This document shows, in pieces, positions 33,580 through 40,968 of a stretch of DNA of 64,000 nucleotides. Source of the stretch: REEB95 sp963785735 (GTDB lineage: Bacteria > Pseudomonadota > Alphaproteobacteria > ATCC43930 > CGMCC-115725); NCBI GenBank assembly GCA_963785735.1, contig CAWAWJ010000001.1, positions 1,488,001-1,552,000 on the forward strand. Direction: 5' to 3'. Both the position numbers and the translations under genes were made by a program. Every line of letters starts with the position of its first letter. Position 1 is the stretch's first letter. Under the pieces are notes generated by a model that did not search any database, was not told where the DNA came from, and saw only the letters and a list, made by a program, of their open reading frames with translations.

Positions 33580-36234
33580 TCAAACCGCGGCGAGGGCGAG
33601 GCGGACCAGATCCGACAGGGATTTAGACCCGGTCTTTTTCATCACGGCGGCGCGGTGGTTTTCGACCGTGCGCTGGCTCACGCCTAGATCCGCGGCGATG
33701 ATCTTGTTCGGCTGGCCGGTGATGACCAGATTCATGATCTGACGCTCGCGCGGGGTCAGCCGGCCTATCCGCGAAGCGGCGTCCTCGTGCCAAGCCGTCA
33801 ACGCCATCGAATTTTGCGTCAGCTCGATCGCGCGGTCGATGCTGGCGAGCAGCACGTCGCGGCTCGCAGGCTTCTCGATGAAATCGATGGCGCCGGCCTT
33901 CATGGACTCGACCGCCATCGAAACCTCGCCATGGCCCGTGATCATGATCGAGGGCAGGAGTTGATTCTCGTTCTTGAGCCGCTGCAACAGCGCGATCCCG
34001 CCCAGCCCGGGGAGACGGGCGTCTACCAGCAGGCATCCCTTGCGGCCCGGGCGATAGGCTTCGAGAAACGCCTCGCAACTCGCGAAGGCTTCGACCGGCC
34101 GCCCTTCCATCGCGATCATCTCGCGCATGGTCTCGCGCAAGGCGTCGTCGTCGTCGATCAGGAAGACGGTGGGCGCGCGCTCGTCGGCGGAAACCGCAAC
34201 CAGTTTCGGTTTCAGCGCGGGTTCCGGCTTTTGCCGCGGGGCGGAAAGCCCGGCGCGAACCAGGCGGGTCAGATCTTCCGCCTTGATCGGCTTGTTCAAC
34301 TGGACGCAGCCCGCCATCGATATCGCGCGCAAGGTGTCGGTCGCGATGTCGCCGGTCACGATGAGCACCGGCAGCGCGCCATCGAGCGTCCCACGCAAAC
34401 GCGACGCCACCTCCAGGCCGTTGAGACCATTCGGCAGATTGTAGTCGGCGATCAGGATATCCGGCCGCATGTCGCCGCGTGCGACGAGTTCGAGCGCGCT
34501 TTTGCCGTCCGGCGCCGCCGCGACGCGGTAGCCCTCCATTTCGAACAGCATCTGCAACATCTCGCGTATCGCCGGGTCGTCCTCGACGACCAGGATCGCC
34601 TGGCCCTTGACCGGCTGCGCCGCCACAAGCTTCAGCTTGGGGCGCGGCGCCGCGCGCCGTTCCGGACCGGCGCAGGGCACCACGATCGAAAATACCGAGC
34701 CCTTGCCTGGGCGGGAGCGCACGTCGATCTCGTGGCCCAAAAGATCGGCCAGGCGCTGCACGATCGACAGGCCGAGTCCGAGGCCGCGGGCGCGCTCGCG
34801 CGCAGGATTGTCGAGCTGATGAAACTCCTCGAACACCGCCTTGAGCTGCCCTTCGGGGATGCCGGGGCCGGTGTCCCATATCTCGATGCGGAGATCGCTG
34901 TCCTGCCGCCGGCACCCGAGCAGAATCCGGCCCTCGCTGGTGTATTTGAGCGCGTTCGACATCAGGTTCCGGATCATCTGCTCGATCAATGTCGGATCGC
35001 TGAGCACGGTCTGGCGGCACGAAACCACCCGGCAGAAGAGGCCCTTGCTCTTGGCGTGATCGGTGAATTCGCCCCGGAGGCGGTCCAGCAATTCGCCGAT
35101 CGCGAAAATCTCCCGCTCCGGCTTGACGATCCCGGCCTCGAGCTGGTTTATGTCGAGCAGCTTGTTCAGCATGCCTGACATCACGTCCAGCGATTCGCCG
35201 AGCTTGGCGACGAGCTTCAAGGCGTCGGGGTCCTTCACCTTGGTGGTCAAGATCCCCTGCATCAGCGACATGGTCTGAAGCGGCTGGCGCAGATCGTGGC
35301 TCGCGGCGGCGAGAAAGCGCGACTTGCCGAGGTTGGCCCGTTCGGCCTGCTTCTTGGCGGTCCCCAGAGCCGCTTCGGCTTGCTTGCGGCCGGTGATGTC
35401 GTCGATCGACAGCAGGGTTTTCCGCTTCGCGGGGGAGGTCGCCGGAATTTCGCGGGCGTTCAACTGGAGTACGCGCCGTCCCAGCGGCGGCTGATCGATC
35501 TCGATCTCGTAATCCTCGGCCACGTCGTGCCCGGCGGAGACGCGGTCGAGGAAGCTGCGCAGCGCCTGCACGTCGAAACAGCGGTCGCGCAGATTGGGCA
35601 GCTGCTGGCCCACCGCGCTCGCGGGCAGGATCGCGAAGCCGCGATAGAAGGACGGGCTGGCGGAAACGATGCGCAGCTCGTGATCGAGCACGACCAGGGA
35701 TTGGCGAATGGTGTCGATGATGCTGTTGGCATAGGCGCTGGCGGTGTCGATCTCCAGCTCCGCCGCCTTCATCTCGGAAATATCGGAAAACGTGATGACC
35801 ACGCCCTCGATGTCGTTGTCCAAGCTGCGATAGGGCAGGAGGCGCCGATTGTACCAGGCGCCGTTTTCGGCCTCGACCTCGCGCCAGAGCGACACGTGGG
35901 TGGTCATCACGGTTTGGGCGTCGAGCAGCAGATCGTCATCCGCGAAGCGGCGCGTGACCTCGGAAAGCGGGCGGTTTATCTGGGCCGGCGTCACCTTGAA
36001 CAGCACGGCCGCCGGCGGCGTGAAGAAGCGAAGCCTGAGATCGCGGTCGAGGACGAGTGTTGCGATGCCGGAACTGTTTAGGATGTTTTGGAGATACTCG
36101 GCGCTGCGGAATCCAGACGCCCGGTCACGCTGGCCGTTCGATCCCTCGGCTTTTTTACCGGGGGATCGGCTTTCGCCGAGAAGCGGCGGCGGCCGTGCGG
36201 CAGTGTGCTGCCGCGCGCGGAGTGACTTCTTCAT
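33580..36234 (-). CDS. Hybrid sensor kinase fused to a FixJ-type response regulator
   Basis: An 884-residue protein carrying a whole signalling pathway. In order: a basic low-complexity start (1-42), a PAS domain of the type found in CheB/CheR fusions (about 48-155), a second PAS (165-285), HisKA with phospho-acceptor His313 in SHDLRQPL, HATPase with Asn427 (NALKY), DTGPGIP (454-460) and GLGLGLS, receiver 1 with Asp597, then a FixJ-like receiver with Asp738 (LVDARLPG) and a LuxR helix-turn-helix (about 824-884; LTPRERQIMNLV, SQRTVENHRAAVMKKT). No membrane segment is seen, so sensing is probably cytoplasmic. Its divergent upstream region holds two copies of the TGAGTAnTTTCCGA motif, consistent with autoregulation (inference). 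No heme-PAS signature was recognised. Confidence 0.9.
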   Translation of the reverse strand: MKKSLRARQHTAARPPPLLGESRSPGKKAEGSNGQRDRASGFRSAEYLQNILNSSGIATLVLDRDLRLRFFTPPAAVLFKVTPAQINRPLSEVTRRFADDDLLLDAQTVMTTHVSLWREVEAENGAWYNRRLLPYRSLDNDIEGVVITFSDISEMKAAELEIDTASAYANSIIDTIRQSLVVLDHELRIVSASPSFYRGFAILPASAVGQQLPNLRDRCFDVQALRSFLDRVSAGHDVAEDYEIEIDQPPLGRRVLQLNAREIPATSPAKRKTLLSIDDITGRKQAEAALGTAKKQAERANLGKSRFLAAASHDLRQPLQTMSLMQGILTTKVKDPDALKLVAKLGESLDVMSGMLNKLLDINQLEAGIVKPEREIFAIGELLDRLRGEFTDHAKSKGLFCRVVSCRQTVLSDPTLIEQMIRNLMSNALKYTSEGRILLGCRRQDSDLRIEIWDTGPGIPEGQLKAVFEEFHQLDNPARERARGLGLGLSIVQRLADLLGHEIDVRSRPGKGSVFSIVVPCAGPERRAAPRPKLKLVAAQPVKGQAILVVEDDPAIREMLQMLFEMEGYRVAAAPDGKSALELVARGDMRPDILIADYNLPNGLNGLEVASRLRGTLDGALPVLIVTGDIATDTLRAISMAGCVQLNKPIKAEDLTRLVRAGLSAPRQKPEPALKPKLVAVSADERAPTVFLIDDDDALRETMREMIAMEGRPVEAFASCEAFLEAYRPGRKGCLLVDARLPGLGGIALLQRLKNENQLLPSIMITGHGEVSMAVESMKAGAIDFIEKPASRDVLLASIDRAIELTQNSMALTAWHEDAASRIGRLTPRERQIMNLVITGQPNKIIAADLGVSQRTVENHRAAVMKKTGSKSLSDLVRLALAAV

Positions 36235-36353
36235 GTCGATCTTGGCCTTGGCCTCCCCGACTATGCTCCCGGGATCGGGCCGCTATGTCGTAAGGCAGAC
36301 AGAGCCTAGCACAGATGCCGCTCTTCCGCGAGCGCGTCCGCGCCGGAGCGGTC

Positions 36354-36376
36354 TGAGTATTTTCCGAAGCCGCCGC
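36354..36376 (+). promoter_or_regulatory. Regulon motif copy 2
   Basis: TGAGTATTTTCCGA (36354-36367) followed by CCGCCGC (36370-36376). No CTA-type -10 box follows at the usual place. It lies 244 nt before the next plus-strand start codon and about 120 nt from the divergent kinase start, so it may serve as a binding site rather than a promoter. Confidence 0.5.
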
Positions 36377-36467
36377 TTTCGGCGCGCAGCCTGGAATCCA
36401 CCCCATGCGCGGTTGCCGGCCGAAGCGGCGCGCAAGCCTTTGGCGGGAACGGCCGTGACCAACGCCG

Positions 36468-36513
36468 TGGGTAGTTTCCGAGCCTATCGCCCTCGGCCGA
36501 ACGGCCCTAGCTA
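36468..36513 (+). promoter_or_regulatory. Regulon promoter copy 3
   Basis: TGGGTAGTTTCCGA (36468-36481), CTATCGC (36484-36490), 16 nt, then CTAGCTA (36507-36513) as a -10-like element. The motif ends 130 nt before the ATG of the W-rich lipoprotein at 36612. Confidence 0.6.
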
Positions 36514-36611
36514 GAGCGTTGAGAGTTCATCCGTGCCTTTCCGCCTGCTCGAAACCCGCGGGCCGGCCGGATGGAACGCATCAGAACCATCGTCAATTGG
36601 AGTATCGCAAG

Positions 36612-36992
36612 ATGAAACGCATTATCGGTTTTTCGATCGTGACGCTGTCGCTGCTGGCCGCTGGCTGCGGCGGCGGCTATTCGCAGGAATCGCCCCCGCC
36701 GGGCTATGTCGCCATTCCGCCGCAAGCCCCGGATGAAGCCGTGGTTTACGCGCCGGTGGCGCCGCCCCCGATGCGGGCCGAAATGATTCCGCCGCCGCCA
36801 ATGGGTCAGTCCGGCTCGGTCTATTGGGTGGCCGGCAATTGGAAGTGGTATGGCACCGCCGACGGTCATAGCGGCTGGCAGTGGACCGCCGGCCACTATG
36901 TGCAACGGCCCAATAGCAACGTGGCGTGGCAGCCCGGCCATTGGCAGCAGAGCAGCAATGGCTATTTCTGGGTCGATGGGTATTGGCAATAA
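36612..36992 (+). CDS. W/Y-rich repeat lipoprotein (YXWGXW-like)
   Basis: From ATG 36612 (GGAG about 11 nt upstream) the 126-residue product has a lipoprotein signal with lipobox LAAGC, a Pro-rich linker (about 25-75) and a C-terminal half of short aromatic repeats: YWVAGNWKWYG, WQWTAGHYV, AWQPGHWQQ and FWVDGYWQ. This is the pattern of YXWGXW-repeat envelope proteins, whose function is not known. A terminator follows. Its promoter carries the regulon motif. Confidence 0.72.
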   Translation: MKRIIGFSIVTLSLLAAGCGGGYSQESPPPGYVAIPPQAPDEAVVYAPVAPPPMRAEMIPPPPMGQSGSVYWVAGNWKWYGTADGHSGWQWTAGHYVQRPNSNVAWQPGHWQQSSNGYFWVDGYWQ

Positions 36993-37030
36993 GCCAGTCG
37001 CCCGAACCGGTTAAGCCTTTTCGTTCGGAT

Positions 37031-37071
37031 GGACGGCCGCGGGGTTGATACGCCGCGGCCGTCCGCGTTTT
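37031..37071 (+). terminator. Rho-independent terminator after the W-rich lipoprotein
   Basis: Perfect 12-bp stem GGACGGCCGCGG/CCGCGGCCGTCC (37031-37042 and 37053-37064) with a 10-nt loop, followed by GCG and a short TTTTA run. It separates the lipoprotein from the next motif-driven gene. Confidence 0.8.
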
Positions 37072-37089
37072 ATGAACCGGCACCCAGTC

Positions 37090-37112
37090 TGAGTAGTTTC
37101 CGAACCTATCGC
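37090..37112 (+). promoter_or_regulatory. Regulon motif copy 4
   Basis: TGAGTAGTTTCCGA (37090-37103) followed by CTATCGC (37106-37112). At the -10 position the sequence is TCACTT rather than CTA. It lies 146 nt before the ATG at 37250. Confidence 0.55.
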
Positions 37113-37249
37113 TTATGAAACCCAAACGTCACTTTGGCTTGTGCCAACATCGGTTGAAGACGAAACGTCGCGTAATCCCCGGGCCCATGCCCCCGTGACT
37201 CTTCGATCCAACCCAAGCGGTACGCAAAGGTATGCACGTGGAGAAACCG

Positions 37250-37759
37250 ATGCTGCAAAATGAATCCGTTACCGCCGTTTTCGGCGAACATCAAGAAGTC
37301 GACGCGGCGGTGAAAAAGCTGACGCAGGCCGGCATCGCGATCGAGCATCTCAGCATCGTCGGCAAGGGCTATCATTCCGATGAGAAGTTCGTCGGGTTCT
37401 ACGATGTGACCAACCAAATGACGTTCTGGGGCAAGCGCGGCGCCCTGTGGAGCAGCCTGTGGGCCTTGTTCGTCGGCGGCGTCTTTCTGACGATCCCCGT
37501 CGTCGGCAGCGTCATGATCCTGGGCTATCTCGCCACCATCGTCATTTCCACGGTCAACGGCGCGGTCATGGCCGGCGGCCTCTCGGCGCTCGGCGCCGCG
37601 ATGCACAGCGTCGGCATTCCCCGCGACAGCGTGGTTCAATACGAACAGGCGGTGAAGGCGGACGGATTTCTGGTGATCGTGCACGGCCCGGTCGCGGAGC
37701 TGACGCGCGCCAGGTCGCTTCTCGCGCAGGGCAATCCCTCGCGAACTCGATCTTCATGA
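37250..37759 (+). CDS. DUF1269-like membrane-associated stress protein
   Basis: A 169-residue product beginning with a small alpha/beta domain (SVTAVFGEHQEVDAAVKKLTQAGI), as in general-stress 17M-type proteins. Then comes a Gly-rich hydrophobic central part (ALFVGGVFLTIPVVGSVMILGY, STVNGAVMAGGLSALG) resembling a glycine zipper or two helices, and a closing alpha/beta segment (QAVKADGFLVIVHGP). ATG 37250 has GGAGAA upstream; ATG 37232 is an alternative. Related proteins are annotated as general stress proteins of unknown role. It lies under regulon motif copy 4. Confidence 0.7.
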   Translation: MLQNESVTAVFGEHQEVDAAVKKLTQAGIAIEHLSIVGKGYHSDEKFVGFYDVTNQMTFWGKRGALWSSLWALFVGGVFLTIPVVGSVMILGYLATIVISTVNGAVMAGGLSALGAAMHSVGIPRDSVVQYEQAVKADGFLVIVHGPVAELTRARSLLAQGNPSRTRSS

Positions 37760-37880
37760 CGGGGTGCTGACGACTCTGTCGGGGCCGCTCACGACTCTCC
37801 GTACAGCGGCGGCCAAGATCCCTTTCGGCCTGACCGGCTGAAGGCCGGAAATCGGCCTCCCAAGCCATCCTCCGGCGCCT

Positions 37881-37927
37881 TGAGTAGTTTCCGAGCCTAT
37901 CGCCCGGCGGCGGCGGCAACCTACGAT
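37881..37927 (+). promoter_or_regulatory. Regulon promoter copy 5
   Basis: TGAGTAGTTTCCGA (37881-37894), CTATCGC (37897-37903), 17 nt, then CTACGAT (37921-37927). It lies 118 nt before the small membrane protein at 38013, which begins a probable operon with the MlaC-like gene. Confidence 0.62.
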
Positions 37928-38012
37928 GCGGCATCAAACGGGATTGGGGCACGCGAACCCCCAGCTTTCCGCCAGTCGTCTGACGGAAAGCATCTTTGAA
38001 AGGAACGGGCCG

Positions 38013-38123
38013 ATGGAAAATTTCCTGATCGCCGCCGGCGTCGTCGTCATCGCGTTTTTCGCGGGCTTCCAATATCGCGCCATAACCTTCCGCCGCCGGC
38101 GCCGCCGGCAGAGCGGATTCTGA
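38013..38123 (+). CDS. Small membrane protein with basic tail (36 residues)
   Basis: ATG 38013 with AAAGGA upstream. The product has one transmembrane helix (FLIAAGVVVIAFFAGF) and a strongly basic C-terminus (FRRRRRRQSGF) that should stay cytoplasmic. It lies 14 nt before the MlaC-like gene and shares the motif-bearing promoter. An in-frame ATG at 37926 would overlap the proposed -10 box, so the shorter start is preferred. Confidence 0.55.
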   Translation: MENFLIAAGVVVIAFFAGFQYRAITFRRRRRRQSGF

Positions 38124-38137
38124 CTAGAAGCTCGGCC

Positions 38138-38821
38138 ATGCGCATCCGCTCAGCCGCTCTTGGGTTTTTCGCCGCCGCCATCGCCGGCTTGGCGCCCTGC
38201 GCCCAATCCGGCGCCACCACCGCCGATCCGTCCGCGCTGGTCGCCGTGTTCGACGCGCAGATCCGCCAAGTTATCAAGGATGGTAGCCTGTCGGCCCCCG
38301 AACGCCGGCAGCGTTTCCGCGACATTCTCGATCAAGGTGCCGACTTCCCGAGGATATCCTGCTTCGTCCTCGGCAATAATTGGCCGGGGTCGAGCGATTC
38401 GTTCCGGCAGGAATTCAGCCGCGTCTTCGAGGATTACCTCATTCAGTCGCTGACCGCCCGCTTCGCCGAATACAGCGGCGACGCCATGACCGTGGCGGGC
38501 GTACGCGCCGAAGGCCAGCACAGCACCGTGGTCATGACGGTTTTCGTTTATCCCGACGGCTCGCCGGTGGCGCGGGTTGATTGGCGGCTGCGCAACACGC
38601 CCCAGGGTTTCAAGATCGAGGATGTCAGCGATTCGGGCGTCAGCCTGGCGCAGACCTATCGCGAGGAATTCGCGGCGGTGATCGCCCATGACGGCGGGAA
38701 GGTATCCACGCTCATTCCGGAGATGCGCCAGAAACTCGACTGGCAAGAAGCGAGCTATTCCTCGGCCGCGACCGCGCACAGCGGCGCCGGCGTCCTGCGC
38801 GTCAACGAGTGCGCGCCATGA
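38138..38821 (+). CDS. MlaC/Ttg2D-like periplasmic phospholipid-binding protein
   Basis: A 227-residue exported protein: signal peptide ending near ATTA, then a region typical of the Tol-Tol-Mla C family, with QIRQVIKDGSLSAPERRQRFRDIL, FSRVFEDYLIQSLTARFAEY, and VYPDGSPVARVDWRLRNTPQGFKIEDVSDSGVSLAQTYREEFAAVI. MlaC shuttles phospholipids across the periplasm. The mlaEFD genes are not nearby, so it may be an orphan paralogue. It ends in an ATGA overlap with the next gene. Confidence 0.82.
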   Translation: MRIRSAALGFFAAAIAGLAPCAQSGATTADPSALVAVFDAQIRQVIKDGSLSAPERRQRFRDILDQGADFPRISCFVLGNNWPGSSDSFRQEFSRVFEDYLIQSLTARFAEYSGDAMTVAGVRAEGQHSTVVMTVFVYPDGSPVARVDWRLRNTPQGFKIEDVSDSGVSLAQTYREEFAAVIAHDGGKVSTLIPEMRQKLDWQEASYSSAATAHSGAGVLRVNECAP

Positions 38822-39030
38822 ACCTTCCGCCCGCCGATATCCGCTACCGCGCCGTCTCGATGGAATTCGCCGCCGATCTGGATGCGCGCCACGTCGAGAT
38901 GCATGTCCGTACCGACACGGGCAAGACGATTGCCGTGGTGTGTCCGCGGGATTCGATCTTTCAAGTGCAAAAACATATCGAGCAAATAGCTCAAGCCTGT
39001 CCCGAGATCGCGACCTGGAGCGACGATTAA
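38818..39030 (+). CDS. Small cytoplasmic protein, function unknown
   Basis: A 70-residue product starting in ATGA overlap with the MlaC-like gene. It has an alternating strand-helix pattern (YRAVSMEFAADLDARHVEMHVRTD; DSIFQVQKHIEQIAQACPEI) and no signal peptide. The tight coupling suggests it is made together with the MlaC-like protein. No family was recognised. Confidence 0.58.
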   Translation: MNLPPADIRYRAVSMEFAADLDARHVEMHVRTDTGKTIAVVCPRDSIFQVQKHIEQIAQACPEIATWSDD

Positions 39031-39137
39031 CGCGCCAGGTTGAGACGTGCCCACCGTCCGGATCGTCCTTTTGGCGCAGATGCCATCGAGGAGAAGCCGG
39101 CCGTCTATCTGACCTTTTTATATTATTGGAGAATCTT

Positions 39138-39452
39138 ATGCGTAACGCCATGAAGACAAGTCTTGTCATAGCCTCCCTGATCCTGGCCGGTTCGCTCGGC
39201 GCCTGCGCGCAAACGCAGACCAGCGAAAGCACCGGCGCCTATGTTGACGACGCCTCGATCACCACCAAGGTCAAGACCGCGCTGCTCGGCGATGTCGGGC
39301 TGAAGGTGTTCGATATTCACGTCGATACCCACCACAACGTGGTGCTGTTGACCGGCGTGGTCGATTCGCCGCGCACGGTCCGTCACGCGAGCGACGTCGC
39401 GAGCCAAGTCGCCGGCGTCAGCTCGGTGCAGAACGACCTGGTCATCCGCTAA
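39138..39452 (+). CDS. BON-domain lipoprotein
   Basis: From ATG 39138 (GGAG 7-10 nt upstream) the 104-residue product has a lipoprotein signal with lipobox LGAC, then one BON domain: DDASITTKVKTALLGDVGLKVFDIHVDTHHNVVLLTGVVDS and ASQVAGVSSVQNDLVIR. BON proteins such as OsmY bind phospholipid and act in envelope stress. It lacks the regulon motif upstream. Confidence 0.85.
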   Translation: MRNAMKTSLVIASLILAGSLGACAQTQTSESTGAYVDDASITTKVKTALLGDVGLKVFDIHVDTHHNVVLLTGVVDSPRTVRHASDVASQVAGVSSVQNDLVIR

Positions 39453-39477
39453 CGAGACGTTCTGATTTCGAAGTCGG

Positions 39478-39505
39478 TCCGCGCCAAACATTCGGCGCGG
39501 ATCGA
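39478..39505 (+). terminator. Hairpin after the BON lipoprotein (possible terminator)
   Basis: TCCGCGCC (39478-39485) pairs with GGCGCGGA (39494-39501) over an 8-nt loop and the stem can extend outward with wobble pairs. There is no clear T run, so termination is uncertain. Confidence 0.4.
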
Positions 39506-39625
39506 TCGAGGTAACGGCAGGGCGGTCGTCGCCATATCCACCGGCGGCGACCTTCTTGCTTCATCGGGCATTTTCGGCGGCGAGCGATGCGCACTCCCGC
39601 CCAAGAGTAGAGTAGGGCAGACACG

Positions 39626-39715
39626 ATGGCCTCCTGGCTCATCCCTCCGGTCGTCATTCCGGTTTTCTTGATCGGGCTGGTGGCGGTTTACGCGCTTTAC
39701 CGCGGATATTTGTGA
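39626..39715 (+). CDS. Very small membrane protein (29 residues)
   Basis: ATG 39626 encodes a single hydrophobic helix (IPPVVIPVFLIGLVAVYALYRGYL). It ends one base before the start of the next gene at 39717, so the two are probably translated together. An AGGGCAG-like ribosome-binding site lies upstream. No family was recognised. Confidence 0.5.
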   Translation: MASWLIPPVVIPVFLIGLVAVYALYRGYL

Positions 39716-39716
39716 C

Positions 39717-40205
39717 ATGCGCGGCTTTGCCACCACGCTGCCCCCCGCGTTCTCGCTGCTGCGGTCCGAGTTCAACGCATTCTTGTACGCGCCGATCGGC
39801 GTGGAAGAAAACGACACGCTCTTGACCGTGCTTTCGGCGCTCGCCCGGCTGGGCCTCGATCCTTGGCAGGAATCGGCCCGGCTCGCGCTGTTGTCGCGGG
39901 AAAAGGCCACGCAGAGCCTGACGGCGATGATTTCGACCCTGCCGAATGGGCGATGGGCGCCATCGGATAGCTGCGCCATCGCCGCCCGCTTGATCGCGCT
40001 CTTGCCCGCCAAAAGCACGGCGGCCTTGCCGACGCTCGCAACCGCCCAGGCCAAATATCCGGGGTCGTCCCGGCTCGCCATGCTGCTGATCGCCGCCACG
40101 CTCGGCGGCATGATCTTCCTGACCGTCGCCAATCTCTCGCATCCGCCGGCTTCGGCCGTCCCGGATAAAGCCCCCGTCGCCGTCGCGCCCGCTCCGCAGG
40201 GCTAA
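39717..40205 (+). CDS. Putative tail-anchored membrane protein, function unknown
   Basis: A 162-residue product with a soluble helical part of about 120 residues (FNAFLYAPIGVEENDTLLTVLSALARLGLDPWQESARLALLSREKA) and one transmembrane helix near the end (LAMLLIAATLGGMIFLTVANL) followed by a Pro/Ala tail. The stretch LLTVLSALARLGLDPWQEA resembles other alphaproteobacterial proteins of unknown function. It is coupled to the 29-residue membrane protein. Confidence 0.6.
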   Translation: MRGFATTLPPAFSLLRSEFNAFLYAPIGVEENDTLLTVLSALARLGLDPWQESARLALLSREKATQSLTAMISTLPNGRWAPSDSCAIAARLIALLPAKSTAALPTLATAQAKYPGSSRLAMLLIAATLGGMIFLTVANLSHPPASAVPDKAPVAVAPAPQG

Positions 40206-40261
40206 AGATCGAACGGCGCGAGCCTGGGAGCGACTCGGTGCCGCCGGCGCGCGTTTTCGAC

Positions 40262-40307
40262 TGAGTAATTTCCGAAACTGCCGCTTGATAGAGTCTCCGG
40301 CTAGGCT
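40262..40307 (+). promoter_or_regulatory. Regulon promoter copy 6
   Basis: TGAGTAATTTCCGA (40262-40275), CTGCCGC (40278-40284), 16 nt, then CTAGGCT (40301-40307). The motif ends 81 nt before the ATG at 40357, the same distance as in copy 1, and the leader sequences of the two genes are similar. Confidence 0.65.
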
Positions 40308-40356
40308 TTGAACTCCAATGCGACACGCGGATCGAAGCTCATTGGAGGATGCTCCC

Positions 40357-40625
40357 ATGGACCTTTTGAAATTGGCGGCGGCGGTGGCGGTGATCCTGGC
40401 GCTGACCTGTTGCGTCGTGGTTCCGGGCCTTCCCGGGCCACGAACCAAGGCGCCGGTATCCACGCGGCCTCGGCGCGGCCGAATACCGCAACGCGTGCGC
40501 ACACGGCCGCGGCGCCCCAGCACGCCTCGACCGCCCGGCAGGCCCAGCCTGCCGCCGTTACTCACGCCGCGCCGGCTTCCGCCCATGAGGAGCCGCCCGC
40601 CGGCCACGAGGAAGAGCATCACTGA
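40357..40625 (+). pseudogene. Frameshifted Ala/His-rich lipoprotein
   Basis: ATG 40357 begins a paralogue of the 33381 lipoprotein: MDLLKLAAAVAVILAL then CC, VVVP. After about 27 codons the original frame turns into an Arg/Pro-rich stretch, whereas the frame one base back gives an Ala/His/Gln sequence ending SAHEEPPAGHEEEHH at a stop at 40623-40625, with G/C-rich third positions. This indicates a single-base indel near 40430-40450, either a real frameshift or a sequencing error. The alternative reading (continuing to 40803) runs through the terminator. Confidence 0.5.
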
Positions 40626-40680
40626 AAAGGGCTTTCGTCCCGGGGGCTTTCGCCGCTTGCGGCACGGCAATGTCTCAAGC

Positions 40681-40717
40681 AAGAGGCCGCCTCGGTTGGC
40701 GGCTTCTTTTCTTTTCG
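40681..40717 (+). terminator. Rho-independent terminator
   Basis: AAGAGGCCGCC pairs with GGCGGCTTCTT (11 bp including one G-T) over a TCGGTT loop, followed by a T-rich TTCTTTTC tail. It probably ends the frameshifted lipoprotein transcript. Confidence 0.75.
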
Positions 40718-40853
40718 GCGGCTTCTTCCCTGTCATCGCCGCGATGCCGGAAATTGGCGCCGCGCCGGAGTTCTTCGAGTTCAACCCCCCGCAGGCGGCG
40801 TGACGCCTAAGACCGCTTCCGGCACAAGCCGGACATTCCACGGCGGCAATCTA

Positions 40854-40883
40854 ATGTCCGCTCTCGGGGGGCGGAGCGGACAT
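40854..40883. repeat. Inverted repeat, TGTCCGCT family
   Basis: ATGTCCGCTC/GAGCGGACAT, a perfect 10-bp stem with a 10-nt loop. This is the first of several copies; the others are at 48975-49000, 52065-52092 and 53199-53275. Confidence 0.7.
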
Positions 40884-40968
40884 CGGCAAACACCCCCAAA
40901 GCAACGCTGGCTGCGTTGCCCGAGGGGCGTCTATGCTTGCCTTGTCGGCATTGTTGGGAGAAGGCGCA

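Larger units (their letters stand above)
36235..36611. other. 377-nt intergenic region with two regulon motif copies
   Basis: It separates the divergent hybrid kinase from the W-rich lipoprotein. Motif copies lie at 36354-36367 and 36468-36481, both pointing toward the lipoprotein. The only open frames are short, with no ribosome-binding site. The kinase promoter must also lie here, on the minus strand. Confidence 0.5.
40626..40968. other. 343-nt intergenic region: terminator plus inverted repeat
   Basis: It holds a terminator (40681-40717) and an inverted repeat (ATGTCCGCTC at 40854-40863 with GAGCGGACAT at 40874-40883) of the kind repeated in the 49-53 kb region. No convincing gene was seen. 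Confidence 0.5.

Noticed and set aside
36440..36475. EcfG-type (GGAAC...CGTT) general stress promoter near the kinase
   Set aside because: A GGAAC occurs but the downstream box and spacing do not match the EcfG consensus.
40318..40803. A 161-codon frame as an intact lipoprotein gene
   Set aside because: After about 27 codons it becomes Arg/Pro-rich and runs through a terminator, while another frame shows coding bias; a frameshift is more likely.
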